Below are positions 22,572 through 34,100 of a stretch of 64,000 nt of DNA, in pieces. Every line of letters starts with the position of its first letter. The first letter of the stretch is position 1. Position numbers and translations under genes: made by a program. Origin of the DNA: Hirsutella rhossiliensis (Eukaryota > Ascomycota > Sordariomycetes > Hypocreales > Ophiocordycipitaceae); assembly GCF_020360975.1 (NCBI RefSeq), contig NW_025408675.1, positions 1,922,001-1,986,000 of the forward strand. Direction: 5' to 3'. Under the pieces are notes generated by a model. It worked only from the letters and a program-made list of their open reading frames with translations. It did no database searches and had not been told where the DNA came from.

Positions 22572-24552
22572 CTTATTAAGTTTAATACTAACTATATTTA
22601 TATTATTAGTAAAGCTAATAATATAAATACTATATATTATACTAAGCCTTTTATATAAAAGGGTTATATAGTATAGAAATAAGATTAAAGATAAAGGGGA
22701 GCTTTAAAAGACTCTTATTAGTATTTAAGTTAGCTTTAAAATCCTTTTATTAAAGTAAAAGGTTAATCTTTTATTATTTATAAAGCTCTATATTAAGCTT
22801 ATAAGCTATCTAAGGTATCCCCTAAGCTATAGTTCCCTTATAAGCTTATTATAGTTAACTATATTAAATACGCCTTTAATATCTAGCTATAAGAATAATA
22901 TAATACCCCTTTAAGCTTAAGTTATATATATTAGTTTTACTATTAATAGGATTACTACCTTTATAAAGCGTTCTTTCTTATTCCTTATTTATTTATTTAA
23001 TAAGATACTATTTACTTTTATTACTCTTATAATCTTTTAAGCTAGTATCTACTTAAGTACTTCCCCTACTATAAGTAAGAGGGAAATTAGTCTTTATCCC
23101 TTTATTATATAATAAGCTTCTAGCCTCTTACTTAGCTTTTAAATTACTACTATATTCGCGCTATAAAACTAACCTAGGAAATATAAGAGTTAGGTATAAG
23201 CGTTAAAGATTATAGCTAGTTACTAAACTAAGAATAGTTTATACTTTTTAATAAACCTTAAAAGGATACTATTTAGACTTATTACTTTCTAGCTTACTAT
23301 CTTAATTAGCGCCGCTATAATATTAACTAGCTAGATTTATTAGTTAATTATAAAGGTCGCCTTAGCTATAAGCTAAGGTAGCCCTTAAGTTATACTAGCT
23401 TTTAATAAGAAGAACTTAGCGGCTAATATTTAAGCCTTCCTTTTAAAGGTTTCTATTAATTAGTCCTTACCTTCCTTAACTAATAGTAAGATATAGGTTA
23501 GTTTTAGTAATAGCTTACTATAAAGTCTAGCTTACCTCTTTATATTCTAGAGCTTAGTATTATTAGCGCTAAATTCCTTTAAGAACTTATATTAGTAAGC
23601 CTTCCTTACTTTATAGATAGTTTACTTTTAAGCTATAGACGCTTTATATAGGTCTTCTTAGTTCGCCTTACTCCTTTCTTACTTATACTTTCTCCTTACC
23701 TTCTTAGCCTCCCTTATTACCCTTCTTACTTTTAAGGTAAACTATATATTACCCTTAAGTAATACTTACCCTTAATATAAAACTATAGCTATTATAATTT
23801 ATACTAAAGTAGTAAAAATATAGTTTAGGTCTTAATCGATACCCTTAAGCGTTTAAAGCGTTAGCTAGTATAGTCTTAGCTAAGATATAGTCTTAGCTTT
23901 AACTAACTTTACTTTTACTTTCTTTTACCTTAAAGCTAGTTTAAGCGCCTAGGCCTAGGTATTAACTTATAGTATAATAGTCTAAAGGATATAGTTTAAC
24001 TTAGTTAAGTCTAAGTTAAGCTTAGTATATTATATTTTAGTCTTTAGCGTTACCTAAGCTAAGTTAATAGTACTATTCTTTTAGCTATAAAAAACTCTTA
24101 TATACTTCCTTCTTAAAGTAATAAGTTTATATTATAGTGTTATTAATTTTTATATAAGTTATATTATACTATCTAAGGTTTTATTATATTTATCTTAGAG
24201 TAGGTAATAGATATTAAAGTCCCTTACTATTACTATAAAGTACTTTAGTTTAATTACGCTTAAGTCTTATAACGCTTTAGCCTTTATAGCCCTTAGTAGT
24301 AAGTAAATTATTTATAGTTTAATACTATCCTTAAAAATTACCTTACTTTAAATTAGTTTAAACTAAGGCGACTAATTCCTTAGCTTAAGCTTTATATATA
24401 TATATAGTAGATACCTCCCCTCCTTATAAACTAAGCTATAAAGCGCTACTTTAAGGGGTAGGGCCCTACTTCTTAGTATAGCTTTTACTTCCTATAATAC
24501 TATTAAGTTAAAGCTAACTTAGTAATAAAGCGCTAACTAAGCTAGCTTATAT

Positions 24553-24648
24553 TATCGTAAAGACTATTACGCTATATAGGCAAAAGTAAAACGCGCTCCG
24601 ATAGGTACGCTATAAATAATATATATCTAATAACCGTGTCTTTTAATA
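24553..24648 (-). repeat. TRIM-2 LTR (left)
   Basis: 96 bp. Pairs with 24,846-24,941; differences are mostly transitions. Confidence 0.82.
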
Positions 24649-24845
24649 TACCCCCTTAAGGATCGCGGCTCTACTAAGAGCCCTAGACCTTATAGCCTAA
24701 GACGCGGGAGTTAAATACTAAGCGCTACGCTAATAACCTAAGGAAATCTAAGAAAGGTAGTCGTTTACTAAGGATTAAACCCTATACTACGCGTAGTTAC
24801 CGGAAGTTATAGGGGTAGTATACTATCCCCTCCTAGGCTTATAAC

Positions 24846-24941
24846 TATCGCAAAGACTATTATACTATATAGGCAAAAGTAGAACGCGCTCTAATAAGTA
24901 CGCTATAAATACTATATATTTAATAACCGCGTCTTTTATTA
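24846..24941 (-). repeat. TRIM-2 LTR (right)
   Basis: 96 bp, followed by the second TATAT duplication. Confidence 0.82.
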
Positions 24942-26959
24942 TATATCTTTTTTATATATTCTAAAATAGTACTTTTAGTTATATATAGGTAAGGTTAAGG
25001 TAAAAGGGGTCGTTTATATAAAGAGGGAAGCGCTCTATCTCTTAGCGCTTCTTTATTTACTATACTTATAAATATCGTTTATACTTAGTTTAGCCTTTCT
25101 AGCCTTACTAGCTAGTAGGTATCTTAAGCGTAACCTTTTATCTTAGCGCGGTTTACTTAATCCTTGCTTTTAAACCGCGGTCGATTTAAGAACGCCTTAG
25201 GTTTTAATAGTAAGTAGTACCTATTAATTAATATAAGTCTAAGTATTTATAAATTATTAAGGTTATTATAAGTAGTTTTCTCTTACCTTTTCCTAAGCTT
25301 TATTTATAATAAAGTAAGTTTAAGTGTATAATAAATAGTCCCTTTAATATAAGATATAGTTATAAGGGAATTTACCTTTCTTAGCTTTATATTTATCCTT
25401 ACTTTTATTATATATTATACTCTTATATTAGCTATAAAGTTATATTAATATATACCGCTTAGCGATATAGCTATACTTATAGTAGTTATAGTACCTTTAT
25501 AGTTAGACCGACTTATTATAAGGTTTATATTAAAAGATTTATACTTTAAGGACTAAGCTTAGGTTATAAAGCTTATTAGCTTCCTTTAAGCTACTAACCT
25601 TAATAAGTATAGTTACTACTATTAATATCTTAGATTAAAGGTATAGCGCCTAAGCTTAAAGGACCTTAACTTTACTTACCTTTATAATCTTATAAAGTAA
25701 TTACTTCTTATTTACTATCGCTACCCTTAAAGGGATATTCTTAATAACTACTATATATATATAGTAGGTAACTATAGCCTTTAGTTTAAATATAGCCTTA
25801 ACTTAGCCTTAGTCCTTTTAATAAGCTCTTACTAAGGTATTAAATATAACTATAATATCTTTACTTTAAAGGCGCCTTACTATTATAGTGCTTATAGCTT
25901 TTAAGGCTATATTTACTGCCTTTACTATATCCTTTAGTTTATAGCTTAGGATTTTAAGCGGTGCCTTAGTAAGGACTATAATAATCTTATATTTATAGCG
26001 CGGTAGGACTTATTTTACCGCGGCTTTATATTAAGCTAGTTCCTTAGTCTTAGCTATAACTATAGCTTAGGTTCGCTTTAAGCCCCCTAGGCCTAAAGCG
26101 ATACTTTAGTAAAGTTCTTCCTTAACTACCTCCTTAATTACTTCTTAAATTATTATTTTAAAACTCTTATCTATATAAAGTACTATTAATAACATACTAT
26201 TAGTATAGCTTTTTACCTTAAAAAGCTATTTAACTACTATCTATACCTTACTAAACTATATACTTAAGATAAAGCCTATAAGTTTATTATATACTACTTT
26301 TTTTATAAGGTCCCTTAGCGCCTAGGCTAATATTATATCGCTACTTTAAGTTTATTAACTTACTTTATTAAGGTATATAAATTTAAGTAGTATCTCTTTA
26401 CGCTATATACTTTAGTTAAGCTTAATATATTAAGGGCTACTATTATATTTACCTACCTTTTAGCCTTAGTATAGTATCGTTATTAAGGGTAATTAATACT
26501 ACTAAATTAATTCCTAGTATTAGTTAGTATTTTTATTATAATATATACTTACTATAAGTATATATTAGTTTTATAAGAAGTTGTTTTTATAGCTAAGTTA
26601 TTAGTACTTACTTAAGAGCGCCTAAGTATAGTCCCTTTATTAGTATTAATATCGCTAATAAAAGTAATAAACTTATAAGTTTCTTAGTATATATAAGTAA
26701 GATTATTAGTTATTAAAGTTAAGGTATTTAATAAAGTAATAAAAGCATAACCTTTATTAATATTAAGTCCTAGACTAAGAGTCACTTAAGACTAAGATTC
26801 CCTTATATATTTCTTAGCTTTCTTTATTAAGGGGGAACTAATATTACTATAAGACTTTTAAGCTAATCGCTTATACTTTAAAGGTAAACCTATTACTACC
26901 TACTCCTATATATAGTATAGGAAATCGGCGTTATAGTTCTTTACTTTCTTTAGTATAAA

Positions 26960-27058
26960 TATTATAAAGACTATTACGCTATATAAGTAAAAGTAAAACG
27001 CGCTTTAATAAATATACTATAATTAATATATATAATTAATAACTATGTTTTCCTATAG
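26960..27058 (-). repeat. Probable solo LTR of the TRIM-2 family
   Basis: About 96-99 bp collinear with the TRIM-2 LTRs (AAAGACTATTACGCTATATA is kept), more decayed, without a second LTR or interior. No convincing target duplication. It would result from LTR-LTR recombination. Confidence 0.65.
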
Positions 27059-27450
27059 TAAAAGGTATTATTATTAATAGACTACTAGTAAAAAGTAATA
27101 TAAAAAAGTATAAAGGATTAATAAAAAAAAGTATAAAACTTTATAGTAATTATAAGTAAAAGAGTTAAAGAAGAAAAGAAAAAAAAAGAAGTAAGAGATA
27201 TATATATATACTCTTTATATTATAGTTATATAGCTAATATATAAGCGATATTATAATAGTTACTTAGCTATAACTATTAATATAATAACTATTAACGTTA
27301 TAAAGTATAGACTAGTATATACTTATATAAGTATATACGCGCGATATATAACTAAAACTACCTTTTTTTTTAACTAAATATATATAGTATAATAAAAGTA
27401 ATATATATTAAAGATATAGCTAGGACGTTTATATAAAAAGGGAGATAATT
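27059..27450. other. AT-rich stretch, no recognisable gene
   Basis: About 390 bp of low-complexity AT-rich sequence, with A-rich and TA-dinucleotide runs near 27,120-27,230. No frame or repeat partner seen. Confidence 0.5.
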
Positions 27451-27706
27451 ATAAGAGCGCTACTAAAAGATATAAGCTAATAAAGTACCTAGGTATATAG
27501 TACTAATATATTAGTAAGGTATTAGTAAGGAATTATATTTACTTTACTTATAAGTTATAAACTACTTATTATTTTAATTAAAAAAGAGAAATCCCTTTTT
27601 TTATAAGCTTTAGTCTTATAATAAAAAGAATATAATATATATAGTATAGTACCTTTAGCTATCTTTACTACTTAACTAATTATACTATAATATATATTCC
27701 TTTATA
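27451..27706 (+). repeat. Left long inverted repeat (about 257 bp)
   Basis: Inverted match to 63,026-63,283; differences are mostly transitions plus small indels in AT runs. Confidence 0.75.
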
Positions 27707-27714
27707 ACCTAAGC

Positions 27715-27738
27715 TTATTCTTTATTATTATTATTACC

Positions 27739-27776
<38 letters not shown>

Positions 27777-28780
27777 TATTATTATTAGCCTCCTCTTACT
27801 TATTAGTAGCGGTAGCGCTTTCTAGGGTACTAAGGTAGCCCTCTAAGCCTATAAGCTAGTCGGCGGCAGCGGCGGCTTTAAGGGTAAAAGGGCGGCGGCT
27901 AGTATTAGCTACGGTAGTAAGGGTAGTAGTAGTAGTAGAGGCGGGCACGGCTAAGAGGACCGCTAATAAGGCGATAGAGTCGGTATCCCTAGCGCCGGGC
28001 GCGTTAAAAGTAAAAGCAAGGGAGTAGAGGAGTAAGGACTTACTTAAGTATAAGGCCCTATCGCTTAAGGGCGCGGAGGTTATAGTATATAGTAGTAATA
28101 GCGGTAAGGCGCTTCTTAGTAGCCCCTAGCGCTTACCTATATATATTAGCCTTTTAAGCTAACGCTATAGCGAGTAGAATAAGAGGCGCTGCCTTATAAG
28201 CGCGGCTAGCGCGCGCGTACTAGTAGTAGCTACCGCCGCGGCGGCGCTTAACTTAATTAAAGTAGTTAAGCTCCTATAACGTATAATATATATAAGGGGC
28301 TAAGCGGGCGGCGCTAGCTTATACTTAGCGCTTATATTATAAGAGGTTAGTAGAAAATATCTATTATACTTACTTAACTATAGACTTACGGGGGTAGCGG
28401 AGGTAGAGGTAAGGGCTAAAGGGCTAAGCGTTATATAGGGCGGCGGGGATAGCGTTATTACCTTAAAAGGTAATATAAGGGTAGCTAGTATAGTAAAAGT
28501 AGTAACGGCGGCGGTAACCGCGGTAGTAAGGGCATAGGTAAGAGCGGCGGTAGCGGCGGAGCTATTATTAGCTATAGCTAGTATAGCGTCGATAAATAAC
28601 TTTATATACTTTAAGAAAAAGGAGGTAAGAGAGGTATAAGTAGATATATTTATTATAAAAGTTAGTATAATAGAATATAGCCTCTTACTTTATAAAGTAG
28701 AGAACTTATTAGTTAAAGTTATTATTATTATTAAGGCTATTATTATTATTATAGCTATTATTATAAGTATATATTAATAG
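27715..28780 (-). pseudogene. Unidentified ORF with poly-Asn tail inside the long-TIR element, RIP-mutated
   Basis: On the minus strand a frame with few stops runs from about 28,780 to 27,715, and the region is GC-richer than its surroundings. It is rich in Ala, Leu, Ser and Thr. It has an Ala/Leu-rich middle part (about 28,250-28,200), a Thr run (about 27,930) and ends NKQEEA followed by an Asn/Ser homopolymer encoded by AAT repeats (27,725-27,790). The plus-strand TTA microsatellite is thus the complement of decayed Asn codons. I do not recognise the family. Confidence 0.4.
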
Positions 28781-28799
28781 AGCGGCTTATATAGCTAAG

Positions 28800-29905
28800 A
28801 ATAAACTAATACCTTAGGTAAAGTAAAACTTACTTATTACTACTATTACTATAGTTAAAGAAAGGAGAAAAAAAAGGAAGAAAGAAGGGAGGGATACTAC
28901 TTTATATACCCTTTAGTAAAGGAGGCTACTTAAGGCTAAGGGAATAAGTAACCTAAGGCTTATATAGGTTTAGGCTAGCTACTAGCTACCTAAGGGGCGT
29001 ATATAATAGGTTACGCCCTTATTTAAATAGCTAGCTAGCTAATAAGTATAAAGCTAAGTTCTAACTACCTAGGCTAATAAGCGTAGGGATAATAAGGCTA
29101 ATAGGGATAGTATAATTAATATAAAAGGGTAGGGTAGAGCTAGTAATATAAGCTTAATTATATAAAAGCTATTAATAAGGTAGCGCCGCGCTATACTTAA
29201 GGAAGGGTATTATATAAAAGTCTTTAACTATTATAAGTTATAGGCTTAGGCTATAGCTTAAGCTATATAGTTATATATAAAAGGCTAGATCCTATATATA
29301 TATATATAAGCTAGCCGCGTATAAAAGAGCTTTATATAGCTTATTAATATTATCTTATAAATAGTACTTATATATATACCTTTACTTACTTTATAATAAG
29401 TAAGCCTCCTTTAATTATATTATTAATAGTATCTTTTTATTAATAGTATCTTTAATTAAGATAAGTATTTATTTTTTAAAGTATACTTAATTTATATTAT
29501 ATTTAGTTTAGTTAATTAGCGTTTATTTTTTAAGGTATTAGCGCTATCTCGCTTTATAGTTACTATATCTATAATCTATTATATAAAAGATCTTTATTTT
29601 ATCTTAATAAAAACGTTTAAGCGCTACTATAAAGGCGTCCTTTAAATTATAAGTTTAGTTTAAACGTTTTTATATATTAGTAAGTTAAGATAATTAAGCG
29701 ATATTTTTAATCTTAACCTTACTATTATAACTACCGTTTAATTTAAAAAAGTAAGACTATTAACGCTTTCTTAAATAAATAATAATAATACTAGTATATT
29801 TAGTAATTTCCTTTTTTAATTATATAATACGATCTTATAAGTATTTTATTTCCTTTAGCTCTTTAATATATACTTATAAAGCTATAAGCTTTTCCTTATA
29901 AGATA
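28800..29905. other. Degraded interior of the long-TIR element, no recognisable gene
   Basis: About 1.1 kb of AT-rich RIP-mutated sequence between the poly-Asn ORF and the gypsy-2 insertion at 29,911. I could not follow a frame on either strand. Confidence 0.5.
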
Positions 29906-29910
29906 GTTAT

Positions 29911-30413
29911 TATTATATACTAGTCCCTTAATAGAAGGTTAGTACTTTAACTTAGCTATTTACTTAGATTTAATATAGGTTTAATAGGCAACTAAATAAA
30001 CTAGCTACTATATATAATTAAATATATTATATAGACTAGCTACTATATATTATTACGCGTATTAAATATAAACTAGCTATTAGTCTTATAAGTTAAAGTA
30101 AGAGTAATAATAACTATCTATATTCTTTTTTACTTACTTAAGAACTAATAGGTTCTCTATCTTTTATATATACTATAGTAAGCGTAAGACCTTACTTAAG
30201 GCTTTAACTAAGTAATATCTTAACTTTATAATTATATAATAGTAGTATAGTATATTAGCGGTATTTCCTAGTATTTTCCTAAAGTAAGTATAGGTATTTC
30301 TTTATAATTTCCCTATTATATTCTTATAATAACTTCTTAGGGAAATATTAATATAATCCTTAAAAAGCTATTATTACTTAGGAAATCTTAGTATATTCCC
30401 TATATAATATATT
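29911..30413 (-). repeat. Outer gypsy-2 3' LTR, first part
   Basis: 503 bp; interrupted by copia-1 at the duplicated ATATT (30,409-30,413). The rest is at 36,759-36,961. Confidence 0.88.
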
Positions 30414-30890
30414 TATCGCGAAGCGTGGCCTGATTTCGTAGTTCTCGGAGATATCCCTTAGCACGAGGGACCTAAGAAGCTAAAAAACAGGTTTTAAGGA
30501 AGGGGCTAAAAGAAGGTATAGAGAGGAGGGTAGGGGTAAGAGGGGAAGTAAAAGTAGCGATAGCTTCTTATAGAGGTAGCGAAAGATAAGACGGATATAC
30601 CGGCAACGGCTAGAAAGGAGGGGAAAAACCGGTAAAAAGCTCGGTAGTCGAAAGGATATTAGTAGCTTCTTTAAGTAGGATCTTCTTTATTAATCGAGAT
30701 ACTAGACGGGTATAAAGAGGGGCGTTAGATAGAGGAAAGAAGGATAATTAAGGCAATATAATAATTACTCCCCTACCGTAATTACTGCTCCCGTAAGAAT
30801 TAAATCTCTCTGCCCTGCCTATCCGACCCCTTACTTTTAATTTTACCTTTATGCATTTTATATATACTTCTTATATCTCTCTCTGCGAGA
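30414..30890 (+). repeat. copia-1 left LTR
   Basis: 477 bp, same length as the right LTR. Differences are overwhelmingly transitions. An 82-codon ORF starting at 30,851 crosses its right end and is not a gene. Confidence 0.95.
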
Positions 30891-30904
30891 GTTATAAGCC
30901 TAGG
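30891..30904 (+). other. copia-1 primer-binding site, complementary to initiator tRNA-Met anticodon region
   Basis: GTTATAAGCCTAGG begins exactly after the LTR. GTTATGAGCC is the complement of the CAU anticodon loop of initiator tRNA-Met, and one TG to TA change gives the sequence seen. Priming from an internal tRNA position is known for Drosophila copia. Confidence 0.65.
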
Positions 30905-31104
30905 AGGAATAGAATTCCTATACCTTCCGGCTACTATAAAAGGCACCTTTCTTATATCCCTCGTAGCTTCCTTTTACCCCTCTTATTAGAAAAGCCGATT
31001 TTTACCCGACTTTTCTATCCCCCTTCTTCTATAACGATAACGAAAACCGACTCCTCTACCGTCCCTACGGTCCGTAGGACGATTCTTATAGAGCCCTAAG
31101 ATTA

Positions 31105-34100
31105 GGATAAGTAGGTAAAGGAGCTACGGGCTCGTATAGATAGAACTATCTATAATTTAGTCTTCTTTAATAAGTAGGACCCTCTCGAGCCCCCTCTTTA
31201 TCCTAGGGCAACGGAATTTATAGAGGGAGCATCCCTCTTCTCCGAGCTAACCTCCGTATAGTAGAGAGCTTTTTCTGCTGCCTTAGGTAACTACGAGAGT
31301 TACCGTAAGGAATACCTTTACGAGACGAAGCTACTAACTACCGCACGTACGGCAATAACGGAATCCGTTAATACCGTAAAGCTAATTACTCTTCGAGAGG
31401 AAGAGACTCCTAGGCAGTGGCTTTTAAAGCTCGAGACCTTAATAGCTCCCTCGAGGGGCTATATAACTAACCGTATTAGGAAGACCTATACGGCCTACCT
31501 AGGAGCTTTTTCTACTAGGAACCTACTAGCTTCTTCGTAGCTAGCTAAGTAAGAAGAAATCCTCGAGGAAGCTAACTAATACTTCCTTATAGAAGCTCTT
31601 TCCGGCTAGTAGCTACGGGATATATCTCTGCTAATAAAGCCTATTAGTAACGGTTACTCGACTATCTTTCGAGAGGCTAGTAGGGAACTAGACGAAGAGG
31701 CTACTAGAGTATAATAGCAAGCAGTCTTATTCCTTCGTAGCTAGCACTCGACCTAGACGGCTCGACCTGCTGCCCCTGCAGCTGCTGCAGCCCCTGTTGC
31801 TACGGCTCCTGCTGCTGCTGCTACGGCTGTTGCTCCTTCGGCTCCTCCTGCCTCGAGAGCCTTAACCCCGTCTTTAACGGCTGCCCCGGTCCCGGCTCCG
31901 CCTCTAGCTCCGGGCCCGGCCCCGGTCCCGTTAGTTAGACCGGCCCGACTAGTCCCCTAATAGACCTTTTAGTCCGTTAGTCGAAAAATCAAGGAACTAG
32001 TCGAAATCGAACCTTATTAATATTAGCAATAAAGGGTAAAAAGGGGGGGTTTTTAAGTAGACCTTCTAGATCGGGATAAGGATTCCTCGAAGAAACGAAA
32101 GACTAGGCGAAACGGCTGCCTAGCCTATAAATCCCTAGGCTATCGGTTATTATAATACTAGTAGGTCTTCGAGGAAAACCGACCTAAAGGATTTAACCCT
32201 TTAAAAAGGCTATAAGAAATAATATAATAGTCTCTTAAGGAGGATCCCTCGTTATAGAAGAAAATAGATAAGATTTAGGTTACTAGGAAATAGCAACGAA
32301 CGCCGCTGCCCTTATTCGAGCCGTAAATTCGAGGAAGAATTATTAGTATAGTAAATCCGGCATTCGTCTTCCCTACGAATTAGTAAGACTAACCGCTAGG
32401 ACCCTCCGACTATCCCCTACGAAAATTAGCTATCCTTAACTCCGGTGCTTCCCTCGATATATATAATATACTCTTACGATTCCGGTCCTTTAAGAAGGCA
32501 CGGAGGGAATACCTTATTACCGGGGAATTAACCGTACGGATAAAGGGGTACGGAAGGGTGAATTTTACGATAAAATTACCTAACGGGACTATATAAATTC
32601 TTCGACGAAAAAGGGTAGCTCTTTGCCCTCGATTTTTAACGAGCCTAATTTCCTTCCGCCTTCTTCGAGAAGAAGGAATCTTCTAGGATACGACGTCTAA
32701 GCCTACGAGGCTAGTTTAGAAGAATTAGACTATTAGGCTTATCGAGGAGAAATTCGGTTAATTTATTCTCGAATTCCGACCTATCCTTAGGAAAGAATCT
32801 CTCGAGAAGTTAGCTTTCCCTATAAGGAGGAATAGGTCTACTATAAAGGACCCTCTTCCGGCAGCCTAAGGAGACGGCATTCTTTAGCACGCACGACTTA
32901 GTTACCCGAGCCCCCTAGCTTTATATAAGCTAGGCTAATAACAGGGCGTACGAATAAGGGGCCTAAAGACCGTCGAATGCGAATACTACGGCTAAGGGAA
33001 GACTAGGAGACGAATTTCTAGACGAACGCCTTTACGGCTAGACCAGCCGTATAAGGAAGTTTAGGTCGACTAGACCGACGTCTCTAGGGATTAGGAAAGC
33101 TTCGTTAGGGTAATGTTTATTATAGACGCTTTTTTAGGGATAGTTTTCCCTTATTTCTTATAGACCTACCTAAGTAAGTATAACTAGTTTGCCCTCTAGG
33201 ACTTCGTTAACTAGATAAAATCCTACTTTAGCTACGAGGTAAAGAAGATTTAGTCTAATAGAGAGCTATTTACGAAGGATATCTTAAATTAGCTTCGAAA
33301 AAGGGGCATTTTACCCCTCCTATTAGCACCGAATACCTAGGCCTAGAACGGAGGGGTAGAAAGATTAAGGGGTGCTATAATAGAAAGGGCCCGTATAATA
33401 AGACTTACTATAAGGCTTCTATACGACCTTTAAAGGGAAGTCGTTAAGACCGCCTATTACCTTCGGAACCGGACCCTAAGGGACCTTAAGGACCCTAAGG
33501 GACTAAACTAAGGAATAGACTAGAAATCCCCCCTCGAGCTCTTTACGAAGAAGAGGGCCTTGCTAGCTTACCTTTATGCCTATAGCTATAAGGTATACGC
33601 AATAACTACCGATATATAGCTAAAAAGGAAAAAGAAAAGAAAGCTTAATCTAAGAGCCTTTATTAGTTACCTCGTTAGGTATAATTCTACGAATATCTTC
33701 CGGATCTAGATTCCTCCTCTATAGAAGGTTATTTCGACTAGGGATATAATTTTCGATGAATCTAGCTTCTTTAATGGAAAGAGGGATTAATAGCCCCTCT
33801 TACTCTCTTAACGTTAGCTAATTTAGAAGATCTAAATTCCCCCTTCCTAATAGTCTTAAGAAGAGGCCCTAGACGAGGAAATAAAAGAAGAAACCGACGT
33901 TAAAGTAGTTAAGGATAACGCCGACTTCGAAGAAAAAGAAGAGGAAGCTACTAGATTAAATAATCTAAACGAAGAAGGAGACTATAGGAAAGCAGTAGAG
34001 CTAGAATACGCCTACCTCCCTACGCCTCCTCTTACGGAATAAGAAGAAGATCTAGAAGTAGCTTTTTTAGTTAGTCTTCCTATCTCGGCCCCTAAGGGGG

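Larger units (their letters stand above)
24553..24941 (-). mobile_element. TRIM-2: 389-bp miniature LTR retrotransposon
   Basis: Two 96-bp LTRs (24,553-24,648 and 24,846-24,941) flank a 197-bp interior, with target duplication TATAT at 24,548-24,552 and 24,942-24,946. On the minus strand the interior begins GTTATAAGCCTAGGAGG, identical over 17 bases to the start of the copia-1 interior, and ends CCTTAAGGGGGTA. The LTR sequence differs from TRIM-1, so this is a second subfamily with the same internal signals. More strongly RIP-mutated than TRIM-1. Confidence 0.82.
22572..26950 (-). mobile_element. LINE copy 2 (Tad1/I-like), minus strand, RIP-mutated
   Basis: Reverse-complement copy of the LINE at 1-15,100. 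It covers part of the RT (22,572-23,900), endonuclease (about 23,900-24,410), the ORF1-ORF2 junction, and the ORF1 zinc-knuckle region (about 25,455-25,500). From about 25,740 on it holds ORF1 sequence whose counterpart in the plus copy lies left of the window. The 3' end is lost at the junction with the gypsy-2 fragment. It has the empty Fot1 target (single TA at about 22,830) and the uninterrupted gypsy-1 target (about 24,410). TRIM-2 is inserted at 24,553. Confidence 0.82.

Noticed and set aside
27725..27790. Independent TTA microsatellite
   Set aside because: Better explained as in-frame decayed Asn codons of the minus-strand ORF.
30851..31099. 82-codon plus-strand ORF
   Set aside because: It starts inside the copia-1 LTR, crosses the primer-binding site and ends in the leader. 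Composition is LTR-like and no family motif is present; Gag starts further downstream in another context.
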